Assembly: GCA_938016355.1 (NCBI GenBank)
Contig: CALLWO010000031.1
Coordinates: 1 to 40,982, forward strand
Length of the DNA: 40,982 bases
Reading direction: 5' to 3'
Source of the DNA: an uncultured Boseongicola sp.
GTDB taxonomy: Bacteria > Pseudomonadota > Alphaproteobacteria > Rhodobacterales > Rhodobacteraceae
The position numbers and the translations under genes are program-made. The notes beneath the pieces were generated by a model. It had not been told where the DNA came from and did not search any database. It was given only the letters and a program-made list of their open reading frames with translations. Below are positions 26,793 through 35,694 of this stretch, piece after piece (position 1 is the first letter of the stretch; every line of letters begins with the position of its first letter).

Positions 26793-26885
26793 ATCAGCAG
26801 TCCGGTATGCACATCCTGTAAATCATATTGTGACCTCCATCTTCGATGAGGGGTTTCTAGCCCAAGCGCCGCGCGCTGTCATCCC

Positions 26886-28052
26886 TCAATCCGGCAATTT
26901 GCTCAAAAGCGCCGCTTTGTTCATGGCAAAGCCGCTGTCGATCCAATGTCGTTCAAGCTGTTTCAAAGCTGCGCCTAATGCGGGTCCTTCCAACGCTGGC
27001 ATCAGATCTTCTGCGGATACCGGAAATATCGCGACGGCCGAGTTTTCGATTAAATCTTTAATTTCATTATCTAATTCCTGACCCATCATCGCGGCACGAA
27101 GCAAGGCAACGTCCCAACCGGCCAACACTCCCCAGCGCCAGGACACTTCGGCAACCGGCATCAGAATTTCGAGCGCATTCCGCAATTGCTCAATTCTCTT
27201 TGTTTGCTTTCGCGACAACTTGAGACGCTCAGTTTGGCCCTCACCGCCCAGCGCAGCGAGGCGGCGGATCGCGTTTGGCACGCAATCATTTTGTGTTTCA
27301 AGATGCACAAGGGGCGCAACGAGCGATGCGTCCGCGCCGGGAAGGATGCGCATCAACACACCGCTTGTTTGCATGATGGACAGGGCCGGAGCGGGATCTG
27401 GCGCGGCCAGAAGTTTCATTATCTCGGCGCCGACACGTTCTGTTGCGAGATTATCAAGTCCGTCCAGATTTCCGGCAATCGCAGCCAATGCGTCCGGGTC
27501 AACACCCTGATCCGGGTCGCCGTATTGCGCGTGAAACCGGAAGAAACGAAGGATACGCAGATAGTCCTCGCGAATGCGTTCATCCGCATTTTCGATAAAC
27601 CGAACACGCCGCGCAAGCAGATCGGGCAACCCCGAAAGCGGGTCATGAATGTGGCCTTGAGCATCGCAATAGAGCGCGTTCATCGTGAAATCTCGCCGCC
27701 GTGCGTCTTCGAGGAGATCATCTGTAAAGGCCACTGTTGCGTGGCGTCCATCTGTTTCCACGTCGCGCCGGAACGTCGTGATTTCAAACGACGCGTCGTC
27801 GACAACAACGGTGATCGTACCGTGATCTATGCCTGTGGGTATCGCGCGCAATCCGGTCCTTTTTGCAAGAGAGATAACATCGGTCGGCGTGGCTGATGTT
27901 GCAAAATCAATATCGCTGACCGGAACGTCGAGAAGCGCATTGCGCACACAGCCGCCAACCAAAAAAACCTGATGCCCAGCGCCATTTAGCATCTTGAACA
28001 CCGCTTTCGTGCCAGGTTCGCTTAGCCACTTAGCTTTGATCTGTGTCGTCAT
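26886..28052 (-). CDS. cca: CCA-adding tRNA nucleotidyltransferase (poly(A) polymerase family)
   Basis: The 388-residue class II nucleotidyltransferase has VFLVGGCVRNALLDVPVSDIDFATSA, with metal-binding Asp47 and Asp49, then the DGRHATVAFTDDLLEDARRRDFTMNALYCD segment and the tRNA-binding RIREDYLRILRFFRFHAQYG motif. CCA enzymes add or repair the 3' CCA of tRNAs. Sequence alone does not fully exclude an A-adding or poly(A) variant. Its first 23 bases overlap the end of the nudix gene, so it is translated in an operon with hslO and nudix. Confidence 0.95.
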   Translation of the reverse strand: MTTQIKAKWLSEPGTKAVFKMLNGAGHQVFLVGGCVRNALLDVPVSDIDFATSATPTDVISLAKRTGLRAIPTGIDHGTITVVVDDASFEITTFRRDVETDGRHATVAFTDDLLEDARRRDFTMNALYCDAQGHIHDPLSGLPDLLARRVRFIENADERIREDYLRILRFFRFHAQYGDPDQGVDPDALAAIAGNLDGLDNLATERVGAEIMKLLAAPDPAPALSIMQTSGVLMRILPGADASLVAPLVHLETQNDCVPNAIRRLAALGGEGQTERLKLSRKQTKRIEQLRNALEILMPVAEVSWRWGVLAGWDVALLRAAMMGQELDNEIKDLIENSAVAIFPVSAEDLMPALEGPALGAALKQLERHWIDSGFAMNKAALLSKLPD

Positions 28053-28647
28053 TTGCCATCCGGTCCGCCAGAGCGTGCAACATACGCGCCGTTGCCCCCC
28101 AGATGTAATATGGCCCCCACGGAACCGTAAAGTAATACCGACGCTCGCCTCTCCACCGGCGGGATTGAACCGTGAAGTTTCTGCGGTTCAAAACATGCGC
28201 AAGCGGGATCTCAAAAACCTCGGCAACTTCACCACGATCCACGACCGTATCGAAGCCGTCCTTGATGAGGGATAAAACAGGCTCAACCTGAAACCCGGTG
28301 ACAGTCTCATGCGGTGGCAATGTGCCCAGAACATCGTTGTTGGTTGGTTGGAGCCCAATCTCTTCGTGCGCTTCACGGAGTGCGGCCGCGGTCGCGTCCG
28401 CATCAAAGCTTTCGACTTTTCCGCCGGGGAACGCCACTTGCCCCGGGTGATGTTTAAGTGTGGGCGCGCGTTTGGTCAGGATGATATGCGCGCCGTTTGG
28501 GCGGTCAATGATTGGAATAAGCACGGCCGCAGGTCTGAGGCGTCGGTTTTCAGGCAATATGACAGCGGTGTTCAGATCGTAATCTGACGAGGGCCGTCCC
28601 TCACTTTCTAAAGCCGCGAGCAACCGATCGCGCAGATCACCCTTCAT
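28030..28647 (-). CDS. CoA-pyrophosphatase-type nudix hydrolase
   Basis: With ATG at 28647 the protein has 205 residues. It carries the CoA-nudix signature LTKRAPTLKHHPGQVAFPGGK ahead of the nudix box, which continues through ESFDADATAAALREAHEEIGL. Enzymes of this type split CoA and its derivatives into phosphopantetheine and 3',5'-ADP. The start was chosen because the ATG lies in the end of hslO (11-base overlap) with GAGG six bases before it. It is the middle gene of hslO-nudix-cca. Confidence 0.92.
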   Translation of the reverse strand: MKGDLRDRLLAALESEGRPSSDYDLNTAVILPENRRLRPAAVLIPIIDRPNGAHIILTKRAPTLKHHPGQVAFPGGKVESFDADATAAALREAHEEIGLQPTNNDVLGTLPPHETVTGFQVEPVLSLIKDGFDTVVDRGEVAEVFEIPLAHVLNRRNFTVQSRRWRGERRYYFTVPWGPYYIWGATARMLHALADRMANDDTDQS

Positions 28648-29623
28648 CCTCAGCCTCGAAACCCAAGGTTTTAGGATCAAATTCGTAATGCGCCCCACAG
28701 AATTGGCAGTCGGCGGTGACGATGCCTTCGTCGGTGGTCATATGTGCGATATCTTTTGCCGAATAGATCGACATGGATTGCCGCACCCGGTCGTCAGAGC
28801 AGGTGCAGCCGAATTCAATGGTTTGCGCGTCGAAAACACGTGGGCCGTCTTGATGGAACAAGCGGACAAGCAATTCTGTTGGTTGGACGGTCGGGCCAAT
28901 CAGTTCGATCTCTTCGGCGGTATCGAGCAGAACACTGACGTGTTCCCATTTGTCCGCGTCTTCGCCCTGCAAGATATCAGCCGCATCCAGAAGACCTGCG
29001 TCTCCGGAGCCGCCATCGGTTGCAAACGGTGAAGCCTCAGGCATTTGCTGAAGCATGATGCCGCCAGCGCGCCAGTGCAATTCTTCCCCGGCGTTTTGAG
29101 ATTGCCCAAAGCTGAGAGCAAATTTCGTGGGGATTTGCTCAGATTGAGCAAAATACGTTTCTGCGCAGGCAGAAAGCGACCCGCCAGCGATAGGCGTGAT
29201 GCCCTGATAGGGTTCGGTGCCGGCACCTTGGTCGATCAAAACGGCGAAATACCCTTTGCCAATCTGTTTAAAGGGGTCCTCTGTCGCGCTCAGCCGCTCG
29301 GGATCAAAGCTGGCATAGGCGCGAATTCGGGCGGGCGCGCCATCTTTCGTCGGACCATAGTAATCGGTGGCAATGATCCGAACCGGCCCATCACCACGAA
29401 TTTGCAAACTAAGCTTCCAACGCAACTTGATCGCTTGTCCAATCAGCGCAGTCAGCAACGCAGCTTCGGCGACCAGTGCCTCGATTGGCGATGGATAATC
29501 GTGTTGCGACAAAACCTGCTGCAACACTCCATCCAACCGGGCAATTCGACCGCGCGTGTCTGTGCGATCAAGCTGAAATGGCAGGACTGTATCGTCCCAG
29601 GCGATTTTAGATCCGAGATTCAT
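28637..29623 (-). CDS. hslO: Redox-regulated chaperone Hsp33
   Basis: Hsp33 is a cytoplasmic holdase activated by oxidative unfolding. The 328-residue protein has the N-terminal core (DDTVLPFQLDRTDTRGRIARLDGVLQQVL...) and the C-terminal zinc switch with Cys273 and Cys275 (FGCTCSDDRV), then Cys306 and Cys309 (ADCQFCGAHYEF), all four ligands present. It is the first gene of a minus-strand operon and is divergent from a nudix gene across 70 bases. In that gap TTGGTC, 16 bases and TATATA on the minus strand is a possible promoter. Confidence 0.96.
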   Translation of the reverse strand: MNLGSKIAWDDTVLPFQLDRTDTRGRIARLDGVLQQVLSQHDYPSPIEALVAEAALLTALIGQAIKLRWKLSLQIRGDGPVRIIATDYYGPTKDGAPARIRAYASFDPERLSATEDPFKQIGKGYFAVLIDQGAGTEPYQGITPIAGGSLSACAETYFAQSEQIPTKFALSFGQSQNAGEELHWRAGGIMLQQMPEASPFATDGGSGDAGLLDAADILQGEDADKWEHVSVLLDTAEEIELIGPTVQPTELLVRLFHQDGPRVFDAQTIEFGCTCSDDRVRQSMSIYSAKDIAHMTTDEGIVTADCQFCGAHYEFDPKTLGFEAEDEG

Positions 29624-29693
29624 GGGGTTTCCTTGCCCAGCGCGCGTGGTGCATACCGCGACTATATAGGTAGCTCAAGAACAGGACCAAGGG

Positions 29694-30131
29694 ATGATCC
29701 AACGAATTGGTGAGCCAGTGTTATCCGGGCAGGTGTATAAACGCCGGCCGGGCATTTATGCGATCTTGATCCGAGGGTCGTCGATCTTGTTGACGCATCA
29801 GGAAGAACCTGAACCTGAATTCCAGTTGCCGGGCGGCGGGATAGATCCCGGAGAGCACCCGATCCCTGCGCTTCATCGGGAAGTCATGGAAGAAACCGGT
29901 TGGCGTATTGATGCGCCTAAACGGCTAGGTGCCTTTCGGCGGTTCACCTATATGCCGGAATACGAGCTTTGGGCAGAGAAGGTCTGCCAAGTTTATTCTG
30001 CCCGCCCGACGTTGCAATTGGGGCCACCTTCGGAGGCTGGTCATACCGCGGTTTGGACACCGCTGGAGGTCGCAATCCGAATAGTTGCCAACGATGGCGA
30101 CCGCCTGTTTTTATCAAAATTTCTTTGGTGA
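29694..30131 (+). CDS. Nudix hydrolase, substrate unknown
   Basis: This 145-residue protein has a complete nudix box (GGGIDPGEHPIPALHREVMEETGW). The opening QVYKRRPGIYAILIRGSSILLTHQ and the later FTYMPEYELWAEKVCQVYSA lack the marks of the MutT or CoA types, so I cannot assign a substrate. AGGA lies seven bases before the ATG. It is divergent from hslO and convergent with the PP2C regulator gene, two bases apart. It is the third nudix protein in the window. Confidence 0.9.
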   Translation: MIQRIGEPVLSGQVYKRRPGIYAILIRGSSILLTHQEEPEPEFQLPGGGIDPGEHPIPALHREVMEETGWRIDAPKRLGAFRRFTYMPEYELWAEKVCQVYSARPTLQLGPPSEAGHTAVWTPLEVAIRIVANDGDRLFLSKFLW

Positions 30132-30133
30132 TG

Positions 30134-31390
30134 TTATTTCAGTTCAAGAAGAACACCTGACAGGTCATCCGGAAATTCACTGAGCCCGGATCGCGCCTCA
30201 AGTTCACGCATCACACACGCCATCAGATCGAGGCCGCCGACGTTTTTATGCGCCTTTAGCATTTCCTCAAAACCGGCTTCCTCTACCATTTCATCGTTTG
30301 GCAACGGGCATTCCGTCACGCCATCTGAATATAGGAATAGCCGGTCACCCGGCTCCAGCTTCACTTCGAACGAGCTGAATTCGGCGTCAGGCACGAGGCC
30401 GATCGGCATGCCAAACGACGACACAAATTCAACCTCGCCAGATTTTCTCTGGATCGCAGGACTGGGATGGCCGGCTTGCGACATTGTGATGCGTCCGCTT
30501 CCCAGATCGACATCGGCGAGAACCATCGTGAAGTAATCATCTGTCTCAAGTTCGTTAAGGAGCAATGTATTTAGACGGCGACACACTTCGTCAGGTGGAT
30601 GCATAGAATAAAGGCCCATATCGTCGATCATGAGGGCGACATTTCGTTCGGGCGACGAGGCATTCAAATGCCCTGCGATCCGCGCGGTCATCAAGGCAGA
30701 TGCAACGCCATGCCCGGCAACATCGACCGAGAACACGCCATAGCGTTGTTCGCTTACGCGAAATAGTCCGACAAGGTCGCCGCCAACGTGCCCGCTAGGG
30801 TGATAAAGAAACGACAGATCGGCATTCCCCAGATCTTGATAATGCTCGGGCACCAACGCTTGCTGAAATTTTCGGGCCTCGCGCAAGTCGCGATCAACGG
30901 CAGCGTAAACCTCTTGTAGTTCATCCAATGTTTTGGTGACGAGTTCGTTCTTTTCAATAAGATCGCCCTGCGCCGTCAGCACGCGCTCACCCGCCCGAAT
31001 TCGCGCTTTCAGTTCCACGACATGAAAAGGCTTCGACAAAAAATCGTCCGCGCCATTGTCGAGCCCTTCGGCCAAGGTCTGTCGGTCAGTTTGAGCGGTG
31101 AGGAGAATAAAGTAGGCCGGTCGATCACCCTTTATCTTTCGAAACTCCCGACAAAATTCGACGCCCGACATGCCCGGCATCATCCAATCACTTATGACAA
31201 AGGAAATATCCAAACCCTGGCAAATCTCGACAGCGGCTTCGCCAGAGGCCGCCTCAATCGTCGAATACCCCCAGCGTGTCAGGGTTTTTACCAACAGGTG
31301 CCGTTGCGCCCGGCTGTCATCGACAACAAGGATCGGGCGCGACTGGTTAGCTTCGCTCCCTTTAGAATCTATCGGTAAAGTCACACTCAT
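30134..31390 (-). CDS. Response regulator with PP2C (SpoIIE/RsbU-type) serine phosphatase output
   Basis: This 418-residue protein joins a receiver domain (about 19-135; Asp24/Asp25, phospho-acceptor Asp68 in SDWMMPG, Thr98, Lys120) to a coiled-coil linker (about 136-180) and a PP2C-type phosphatase domain (about 185-418). Metal-binding aspartates are visible in HVGGDLVG, SVDVAGHG, LYSDGVTE and PDDLSGVLL. In such proteins phosphorylation of the receiver controls dephosphorylation of an anti-anti-sigma or similar partner. No anti-sigma factor, STAS protein or sigma factor is encoded nearby. A separate HPt protein is encoded divergently, 124 bases away, and is a likely phosphate donor. Confidence 0.93.
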   Translation of the reverse strand: MSVTLPIDSKGSEANQSRPILVVDDSRAQRHLLVKTLTRWGYSTIEAASGEAAVEICQGLDISFVISDWMMPGMSGVEFCREFRKIKGDRPAYFILLTAQTDRQTLAEGLDNGADDFLSKPFHVVELKARIRAGERVLTAQGDLIEKNELVTKTLDELQEVYAAVDRDLREARKFQQALVPEHYQDLGNADLSFLYHPSGHVGGDLVGLFRVSEQRYGVFSVDVAGHGVASALMTARIAGHLNASSPERNVALMIDDMGLYSMHPPDEVCRRLNTLLLNELETDDYFTMVLADVDLGSGRITMSQAGHPSPAIQRKSGEVEFVSSFGMPIGLVPDAEFSSFEVKLEPGDRLFLYSDGVTECPLPNDEMVEEAGFEEMLKAHKNVGGLDLMACVMRELEARSGLSEFPDDLSGVLLELK

Positions 31391-31514
31391 GCGCCCGTTT
31401 AGACGCCGATCGCTTAAGGCAAAATGAACTCTAAAATTCTATTCAAAGTGTTGAGCGAAACCCGCTGTTAATACCCGGTCGCTAAGCACCAAAGAAAAAG
31501 AGTTTGGTTTGGAT

Positions 31515-31823
31515 ATGATCGATCGTAATCGAATTGCGGAGTTGCGGGACGAAGTCGGCGAGGAAGACTTCAGGGACGTGCTTGGGATATTCTTTGAGGA
31601 GGTCGGCGAAACGCTGGATGCTTTGCATGCGGGCCATGGCGAGGATACATTGCGGAACCTGCACTTCCTGAAAGGCAGCGCACTGAATATCGGCATGATT
31701 GAGGTCAGTCGGCTTTGCGGTGAGGGCGAAAGCATTTTGCGCGAGGCGCCCAGCGCCACGATTGACGTCAACGCGATCAAATCGGCATATGAAACGGCCA
31801 AATCAGAACTTTCAGCGCTTTGA
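31515..31823 (+). CDS. HPt histidine-phosphotransfer protein
   Basis: This 102-residue all-helical protein has the HPt motif LHFLKGSALNIG with phospho-accepting His50, plus ISRLCGEGE-type downstream helix residues. HPt proteins pass phosphate between a hybrid sensor kinase and a response regulator. Its position suggests that it serves the divergent PP2C regulator, but no sensor kinase is in the window. The ATG at 31515 is taken as start; the in-frame TTG at 31509 with AGAG five bases before it is a real alternative that adds two residues. It converges on ilvA, two bases apart. Confidence 0.88.
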   Translation: MIDRNRIAELRDEVGEEDFRDVLGIFFEEVGETLDALHAGHGEDTLRNLHFLKGSALNIGMIEVSRLCGEGESILREAPSATIDVNAIKSAYETAKSELSAL

Positions 31824-31825
31824 AT

Positions 31826-33073
31826 TCAAAGAAGGAATTGTGCCAATAGATCGTCGTTGGTGATATCTCGATACGAGAACCCGTTGGCTTCAAGATCGGA
31901 AAACAGACGCTCAAAGCTGGACGCGTCGGTTGTTTCGATCCCGATCAGAACCGATCCAAAGTTCCTTGCGGATTTTTTAAGATATTCGAACCGGGCGATA
32001 TCGTCATCCGGCCCAAGGAGCTGCAGGAAATCCTTCAACGCACCAGGGCGCTGAGGCAGGCGCAGAACGAAGTACTTTTTCAAACCTAGATAACGCTGCG
32101 CGCGCTCTTTAACTTCGGGAAGTCGTTCAAAATCAAAATTTCCGCCGGAGGTCACGCATACGACCCGTTTTCCCCGGATACGGTCGGCAATGTCGGGCAG
32201 AACATCGACGACCAACGCACCCGCCGGTTCCAGAACGATGCCTTCGACGTTGAGCATCTCTAGAATGGTGGAACAAATCCTGTCTTCGGGTGCGGACAGC
32301 ACATTCTCGGAAGCAACGTTTTTGAGTACCTGAAACGGCGCCGCGCCAATCCGAGCAACCGCCGCGCCGTCAACAAATGTATCGACATGGTCAAGCGTCG
32401 TTGGAGCGCCATGCTCCAGCGCAGCCGCGAGGCTTTTGCCGCCTTCGGGTTCGACCAGTATCACCTCGGTATTCGGCGACGCCTGCGAAAGATATCGGAT
32501 CATCCCTGCAGAAAGGCCGCCCCCACCCACCGGCAATACAATGACGTCAGGCGGCGCAGAACTTTGGCTCATCAACTCAACTGCGACGGACGCCTGCCCT
32601 TCAATGACATCCTCATCATCAAATGGGGAGAGAAAGTGCGCGCCGTTTTCAGAGCAATATTTTTGAGCCTCTATGAGGGTTGCATCGAAGTAATCCCCGA
32701 CCAAAACGATTCGGACGAAATCGCCGCCAAACATCTGTGTTTTTTGGATTTTTTGTTGTGGCGTGGTCACTGGCATGAAAATCGTGCCATTGACCCTGAA
32801 ATGGCAACAAACGAATGCCACGCCTTGCGCGTGGTTCCCGGCGCTGGCGCAGACGAACTGGTTGCGGTCGGGATCAGCGTCTAAGACCTTCCGCATGGCA
32901 TTCATTGCGCCGCGAAGCTTATAGGAGCGGACAGGCGTTAAGTCTTCACGTTTAAAGTATATTTCAGCGTTGTGTCGGCTTGATAGATGCTCGTTCCGTA
33001 ACATTGGCGTAGGCGGAAACATCGTGCGGATTGCGCGCTCTGCGGTCTCGGCGGCGTATCGAAAATCGACCAT
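31826..33073 (-). CDS. ilvA: Threonine ammonia-lyase (threonine dehydratase)
   Basis: IlvA makes 2-oxobutanoate from threonine, the first committed step to isoleucine. The 415-residue enzyme has the PLP lysine Lys52 in VRSYKLRGA, the NH motif SAGNHAQG and the phosphate loop PVGGGGLSAG. One C-terminal ACT-like regulatory domain (about 330-415, YFVLRLPQRPGALKDFLQLLG) is present, the short form common in Gram-positives and many alphaproteobacteria. Feedback control by isoleucine is likely from the family. AAAGGG precedes the ATG. Its promoter region is shared with the unknown secreted-protein gene. Confidence 0.95.
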   Translation of the reverse strand: MVDFRYAAETAERAIRTMFPPTPMLRNEHLSSRHNAEIYFKREDLTPVRSYKLRGAMNAMRKVLDADPDRNQFVCASAGNHAQGVAFVCCHFRVNGTIFMPVTTPQQKIQKTQMFGGDFVRIVLVGDYFDATLIEAQKYCSENGAHFLSPFDDEDVIEGQASVAVELMSQSSAPPDVIVLPVGGGGLSAGMIRYLSQASPNTEVILVEPEGGKSLAAALEHGAPTTLDHVDTFVDGAAVARIGAAPFQVLKNVASENVLSAPEDRICSTILEMLNVEGIVLEPAGALVVDVLPDIADRIRGKRVVCVTSGGNFDFERLPEVKERAQRYLGLKKYFVLRLPQRPGALKDFLQLLGPDDDIARFEYLKKSARNFGSVLIGIETTDASSFERLFSDLEANGFSYRDITNDDLLAQFLL

Positions 33074-33152
33074 TTTAACCCTTTGTCATGGCCGAATTGA
33101 CCGCAGATACGCGATATTCCGCCAAAAATTTAGACATCCCGATGACGGATGC

Positions 33153-33187
33153 CTCTTAGCCACATAGCCTATGTCGGCTCTTAGCCA
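33153..33187. promoter_or_regulatory. Operator-like repeats in the ilvA / secreted-protein gap
   Basis: Two exact direct repeats CTCTTAGCCA (33153-33162 and 33178-33187) are spaced 25 bases start to start. Between them lies a perfect palindrome ACATAG-C-CTATGT (33162-33174). The site sits about 50-80 bases ahead of the plus-strand gene starting at 33235 and about 80-115 bases ahead of ilvA. The arrangement looks like a regulator binding site, but no known operator is recognised and no clear promoter hexamers were found beside it. Confidence 0.35.
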
Positions 33188-33234
33188 AAAGCGCCCCTTT
33201 TTTGGTGCGCGTCCACATTTTGAAGGAACTTTGC

Positions 33235-34332
33235 ATGCGTAAGACTCTGAAATCGACATTAGCGGCTGTGATGCTGTCATCCGTGGCGCTTGTGCCAGCG
33301 GCAACGGTTGCATTCGTGGCCACGACAGACGCCGCAATTGCGAAATCCGACAAGTCGAAAGGTGGTGGCAAGTCGTCATCAGCCAAAGCGAAGTCGAAGG
33401 GCAGCAGCAAAGCCAAGGGAAAGTCCGGTTCAAAGTCTGCTAAATCCAGCGGTGGATCGGGTGGCATTGAGGGACTGTTCCGTAAGATCACAGGTCAGGA
33501 AAAGAAACAGCAGCGCGTCGCCAAGGCAGCGCCAGCTCAATCCGCAAAGCCAGCTAAGGGTAGCGGTTTCCATCCCAGTGAGCTTGGAAACATGAACGGC
33601 GCCATGAACGCGAACATCAACGCGGTTCTTGCACATATCAGAAACGGCAACACGAATGGCCCGATCGGTGGCATGGCGCTTTTGGCTGTTGCCGGCGCTA
33701 ACGCCGACGGCGCAGAAGAAACCGTCGAATTGGCCGGTAAGTTCGCTGAATTTGACATGCTTCTGATCGACAATGGCTATATCGACGAAGAAGGAAATGC
33801 AGATTACAGCGCCTATCAGGCAGCGCTGCTTGGAACGCCGGGCAATGGCGAGATTGAGGGCATCGAAACAGCGATCCTCAATGAAGACGATGATGCGCTG
33901 GCCGCGCTGCTGGCTGAAAACGATTTTGCTGATCTTGCGGCTTATGAATTTTATCGCGACGGCGAGGCCGGAGATCCGCCAATCACAGCAATTGAAGATC
34001 TTGCCACGGAGCTAGACGGTCTTGAGGCGCCTGATGAAGAAGCAGTTGCTGAAGCGGAAGAGAACCTGCAAGCAAAAACAGATGCCGAGCTTGCGATGCT
34101 CGAGCTTTGGAACAAAAACGGCGACACTTCCGAAGAGATTACGGAAGAAGAGCAAGCACTGCTCGATGAGCTTTATAAGCGATTTGAGGGCAATGAAGGT
34201 GCGATCGCCACGGCCATTGGTGAACCTGCAGCTGATGATGAAATGGACGATGGTCTGGATGACGAAGTCGCGGACTGCGAAGATCCAGAGGTCTGCGAAG
34301 AAGACGAAGATTTGGCCGCGTTGGTCGAATAA
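33235..34332 (+). CDS. Secreted protein of unknown function with basic N-half and acidic C-half
   Basis: I do not recognise the function. The 365-residue protein starts at ATG 33235, with AAGGA seven bases ahead. A signal peptide runs to about residue 36 (AIA). Then comes a low-complexity Lys/Ser/Gly segment (about 37-78), a short IEGLFRKITGQEKKQQR stretch, a conserved-looking core (HPSELGNMNGAMNANINAVLAHIRNGNTNGPIGG) and a long acidic, Ala/Glu/Asp-rich helical part to the end, closing with a Cys pair (CEDPEVC). The charge split is strong. The core resembles unnamed proteins I associate with Rhodobacteraceae. A strong terminator follows. It could be an envelope- or surface-associated protein. 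Confidence 0.85.
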   Translation: MRKTLKSTLAAVMLSSVALVPAATVAFVATTDAAIAKSDKSKGGGKSSSAKAKSKGSSKAKGKSGSKSAKSSGGSGGIEGLFRKITGQEKKQQRVAKAAPAQSAKPAKGSGFHPSELGNMNGAMNANINAVLAHIRNGNTNGPIGGMALLAVAGANADGAEETVELAGKFAEFDMLLIDNGYIDEEGNADYSAYQAALLGTPGNGEIEGIETAILNEDDDALAALLAENDFADLAAYEFYRDGEAGDPPITAIEDLATELDGLEAPDEEAVAEAEENLQAKTDAELAMLELWNKNGDTSEEITEEEQALLDELYKRFEGNEGAIATAIGEPAADDEMDDGLDDEVADCEDPEVCEEDEDLAALVE

Positions 34333-34357
34333 GCCCACCTTCCCCCCAGCCGGGCTT

Positions 34358-34386
34358 AAAGGGCGACCCCTGCGGGTCGCCCTTTT
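34358..34386 (+). terminator. Intrinsic terminator of the unknown secreted-protein gene
   Basis: AAAGGGCGACCC (34358-34369) pairs with GGGTCGCCCTTT (34374-34385) around a four-base loop, followed by T and C. The 12-pair stem lies 26 bases after the stop codon and insulates argG, which starts at 34467. Confidence 0.85.
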
Positions 34387-34466
34387 CAATTCGTGACCCG
34401 CTTGTTCCTTTTAGGAAAACGTCTTAAACGCGCTCGAGTCCAAATTCATTCAAGCTGGAGGGTCAT

Positions 34467-35687
34467 ATGTCTGCGCCCAAAAAAGTTGTTCTCGCCTATT
34501 CCGGCGGTCTCGACACGTCGATCATCCTGAAGTGGCTGCAGTCCGAATATGGCTGCGAAGTTGTTACGTTCACGGCCGACCTTGGCCAAGGCGAAGAGCT
34601 GGAGCCTGCTCGAAAGAAAGCAGAAATGCTGGGCGTTTCGGAGATTTTCATCGAGGATCTGCGAGAAGAGTTTGTGCGCGACTTTGTGTTCCCGATGTTT
34701 CGCGCGAATGCGCTTTATGAAGGGCTTTACCTTTTGGGTACGTCCATTGCGCGCCCCTTGATTTCCAAACGTCTGGTCGAAATTGCCGCCGAAACCGGCG
34801 CGGATGCCGTGTCGCATGGCGCGACAGGAAAAGGCAACGATCAGGTCCGTTTTGAGCTTTCGGCTTATGCGCTGAACCCCGACATCAAAGTGATCGCGCC
34901 CTGGCGGCTTTGGGATCTGACGAGCCGCACAAAGCTGATCGACTTTGCCGAGAAAAACCAAATTCCGATTGCAAAGGATAAGCGCGGAGAGGCGCCGTTC
35001 AGCGTTGATGCCAATCTTTTGCACACTTCTTCCGAAGGCAAAGTTCTGGAAAACCCCGGCGATGAAGCGCCGGATTACGTCTATCAGCGCACGGTTCATC
35101 CGGAAGACGCGCCAAACGAGCCCGAGTTCATCGAAGTTGGGTTTGAGCGCGGCGATGCGGTGTCGATTGACGGCGAAGCGATGTCACCTGCGACGATCCT
35201 AACGCGTTTGAATGAACTGGGCGGGAAGCACGGAATTGGTCGGCTTGATCTGGTCGAAGGCCGTTTCGTGGGGATGAAGTCCCGCGGCATCTATGAAACG
35301 CCGGGCGGCACGATCTTACTCGAAGCGCATCGTGGCATTGAGCAGATTACGCTGGATCGCGGCCAGGCCCATCTGAAAGATGAGTTGATGCCTCGGTATG
35401 CTGAGCTGATCTACAACGGATTCTGGTTCTCGCCTGAGCGTGAAATGTTGCAGGCCGCAATCGATCATTCTCAAGAACACGTCACCGGCACGGTAAGATT
35501 GAAGCTATATAAGGGTTCTGTCCGGACCGTGGCGCGCTGGTCTGAGCACTCGCTTTATTCCGAAGCGCATGTGACGTTTGAAGAGGACGCGGGCGCCTAT
35601 GATCAAACGGATGCTCAGGGCTTCATTCAATTGAATGCGCTTCGATTGAAGCTTCTGGCGGCACGAGATCGGCGGCTGTCGAAGTAA
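34467..35687 (+). CDS. argG: Argininosuccinate synthase
   Basis: ArgG condenses citrulline and aspartate with ATP. The 406-residue protein has the ATP P-loop [52 protein letters not shown] and the C-terminal oligomerisation region ending [16 protein letters not shown] lies a few bases ahead of the ATG. A weak promoter (TTGTTC, 17 bases, TAAACG) begins near 34403. It is monocistronic: the gene upstream is closed by a terminator and the gene downstream is convergent. Confidence 0.98.
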   Translation: MSAPKKVVLAYSGGLDTSIILKWLQSEYGCEVVTFTADLGQGEELEPARKKAEMLGVSEIFIEDLREEFVRDFVFPMFRANALYEGLYLLGTSIARPLISKRLVEIAAETGADAVSHGATGKGNDQVRFELSAYALNPDIKVIAPWRLWDLTSRTKLIDFAEKNQIPIAKDKRGEAPFSVDANLLHTSSEGKVLENPGDEAPDYVYQRTVHPEDAPNEPEFIEVGFERGDAVSIDGEAMSPATILTRLNELGGKHGIGRLDLVEGRFVGMKSRGIYETPGGTILLEAHRGIEQITLDRGQAHLKDELMPRYAELIYNGFWFSPEREMLQAAIDHSQEHVTGTVRLKLYKGSVRTVARWSEHSLYSEAHVTFEEDAGAYDQTDAQGFIQLNALRLKLLAARDRRLSK

Positions 35688-35694
35688 ACTCGGT

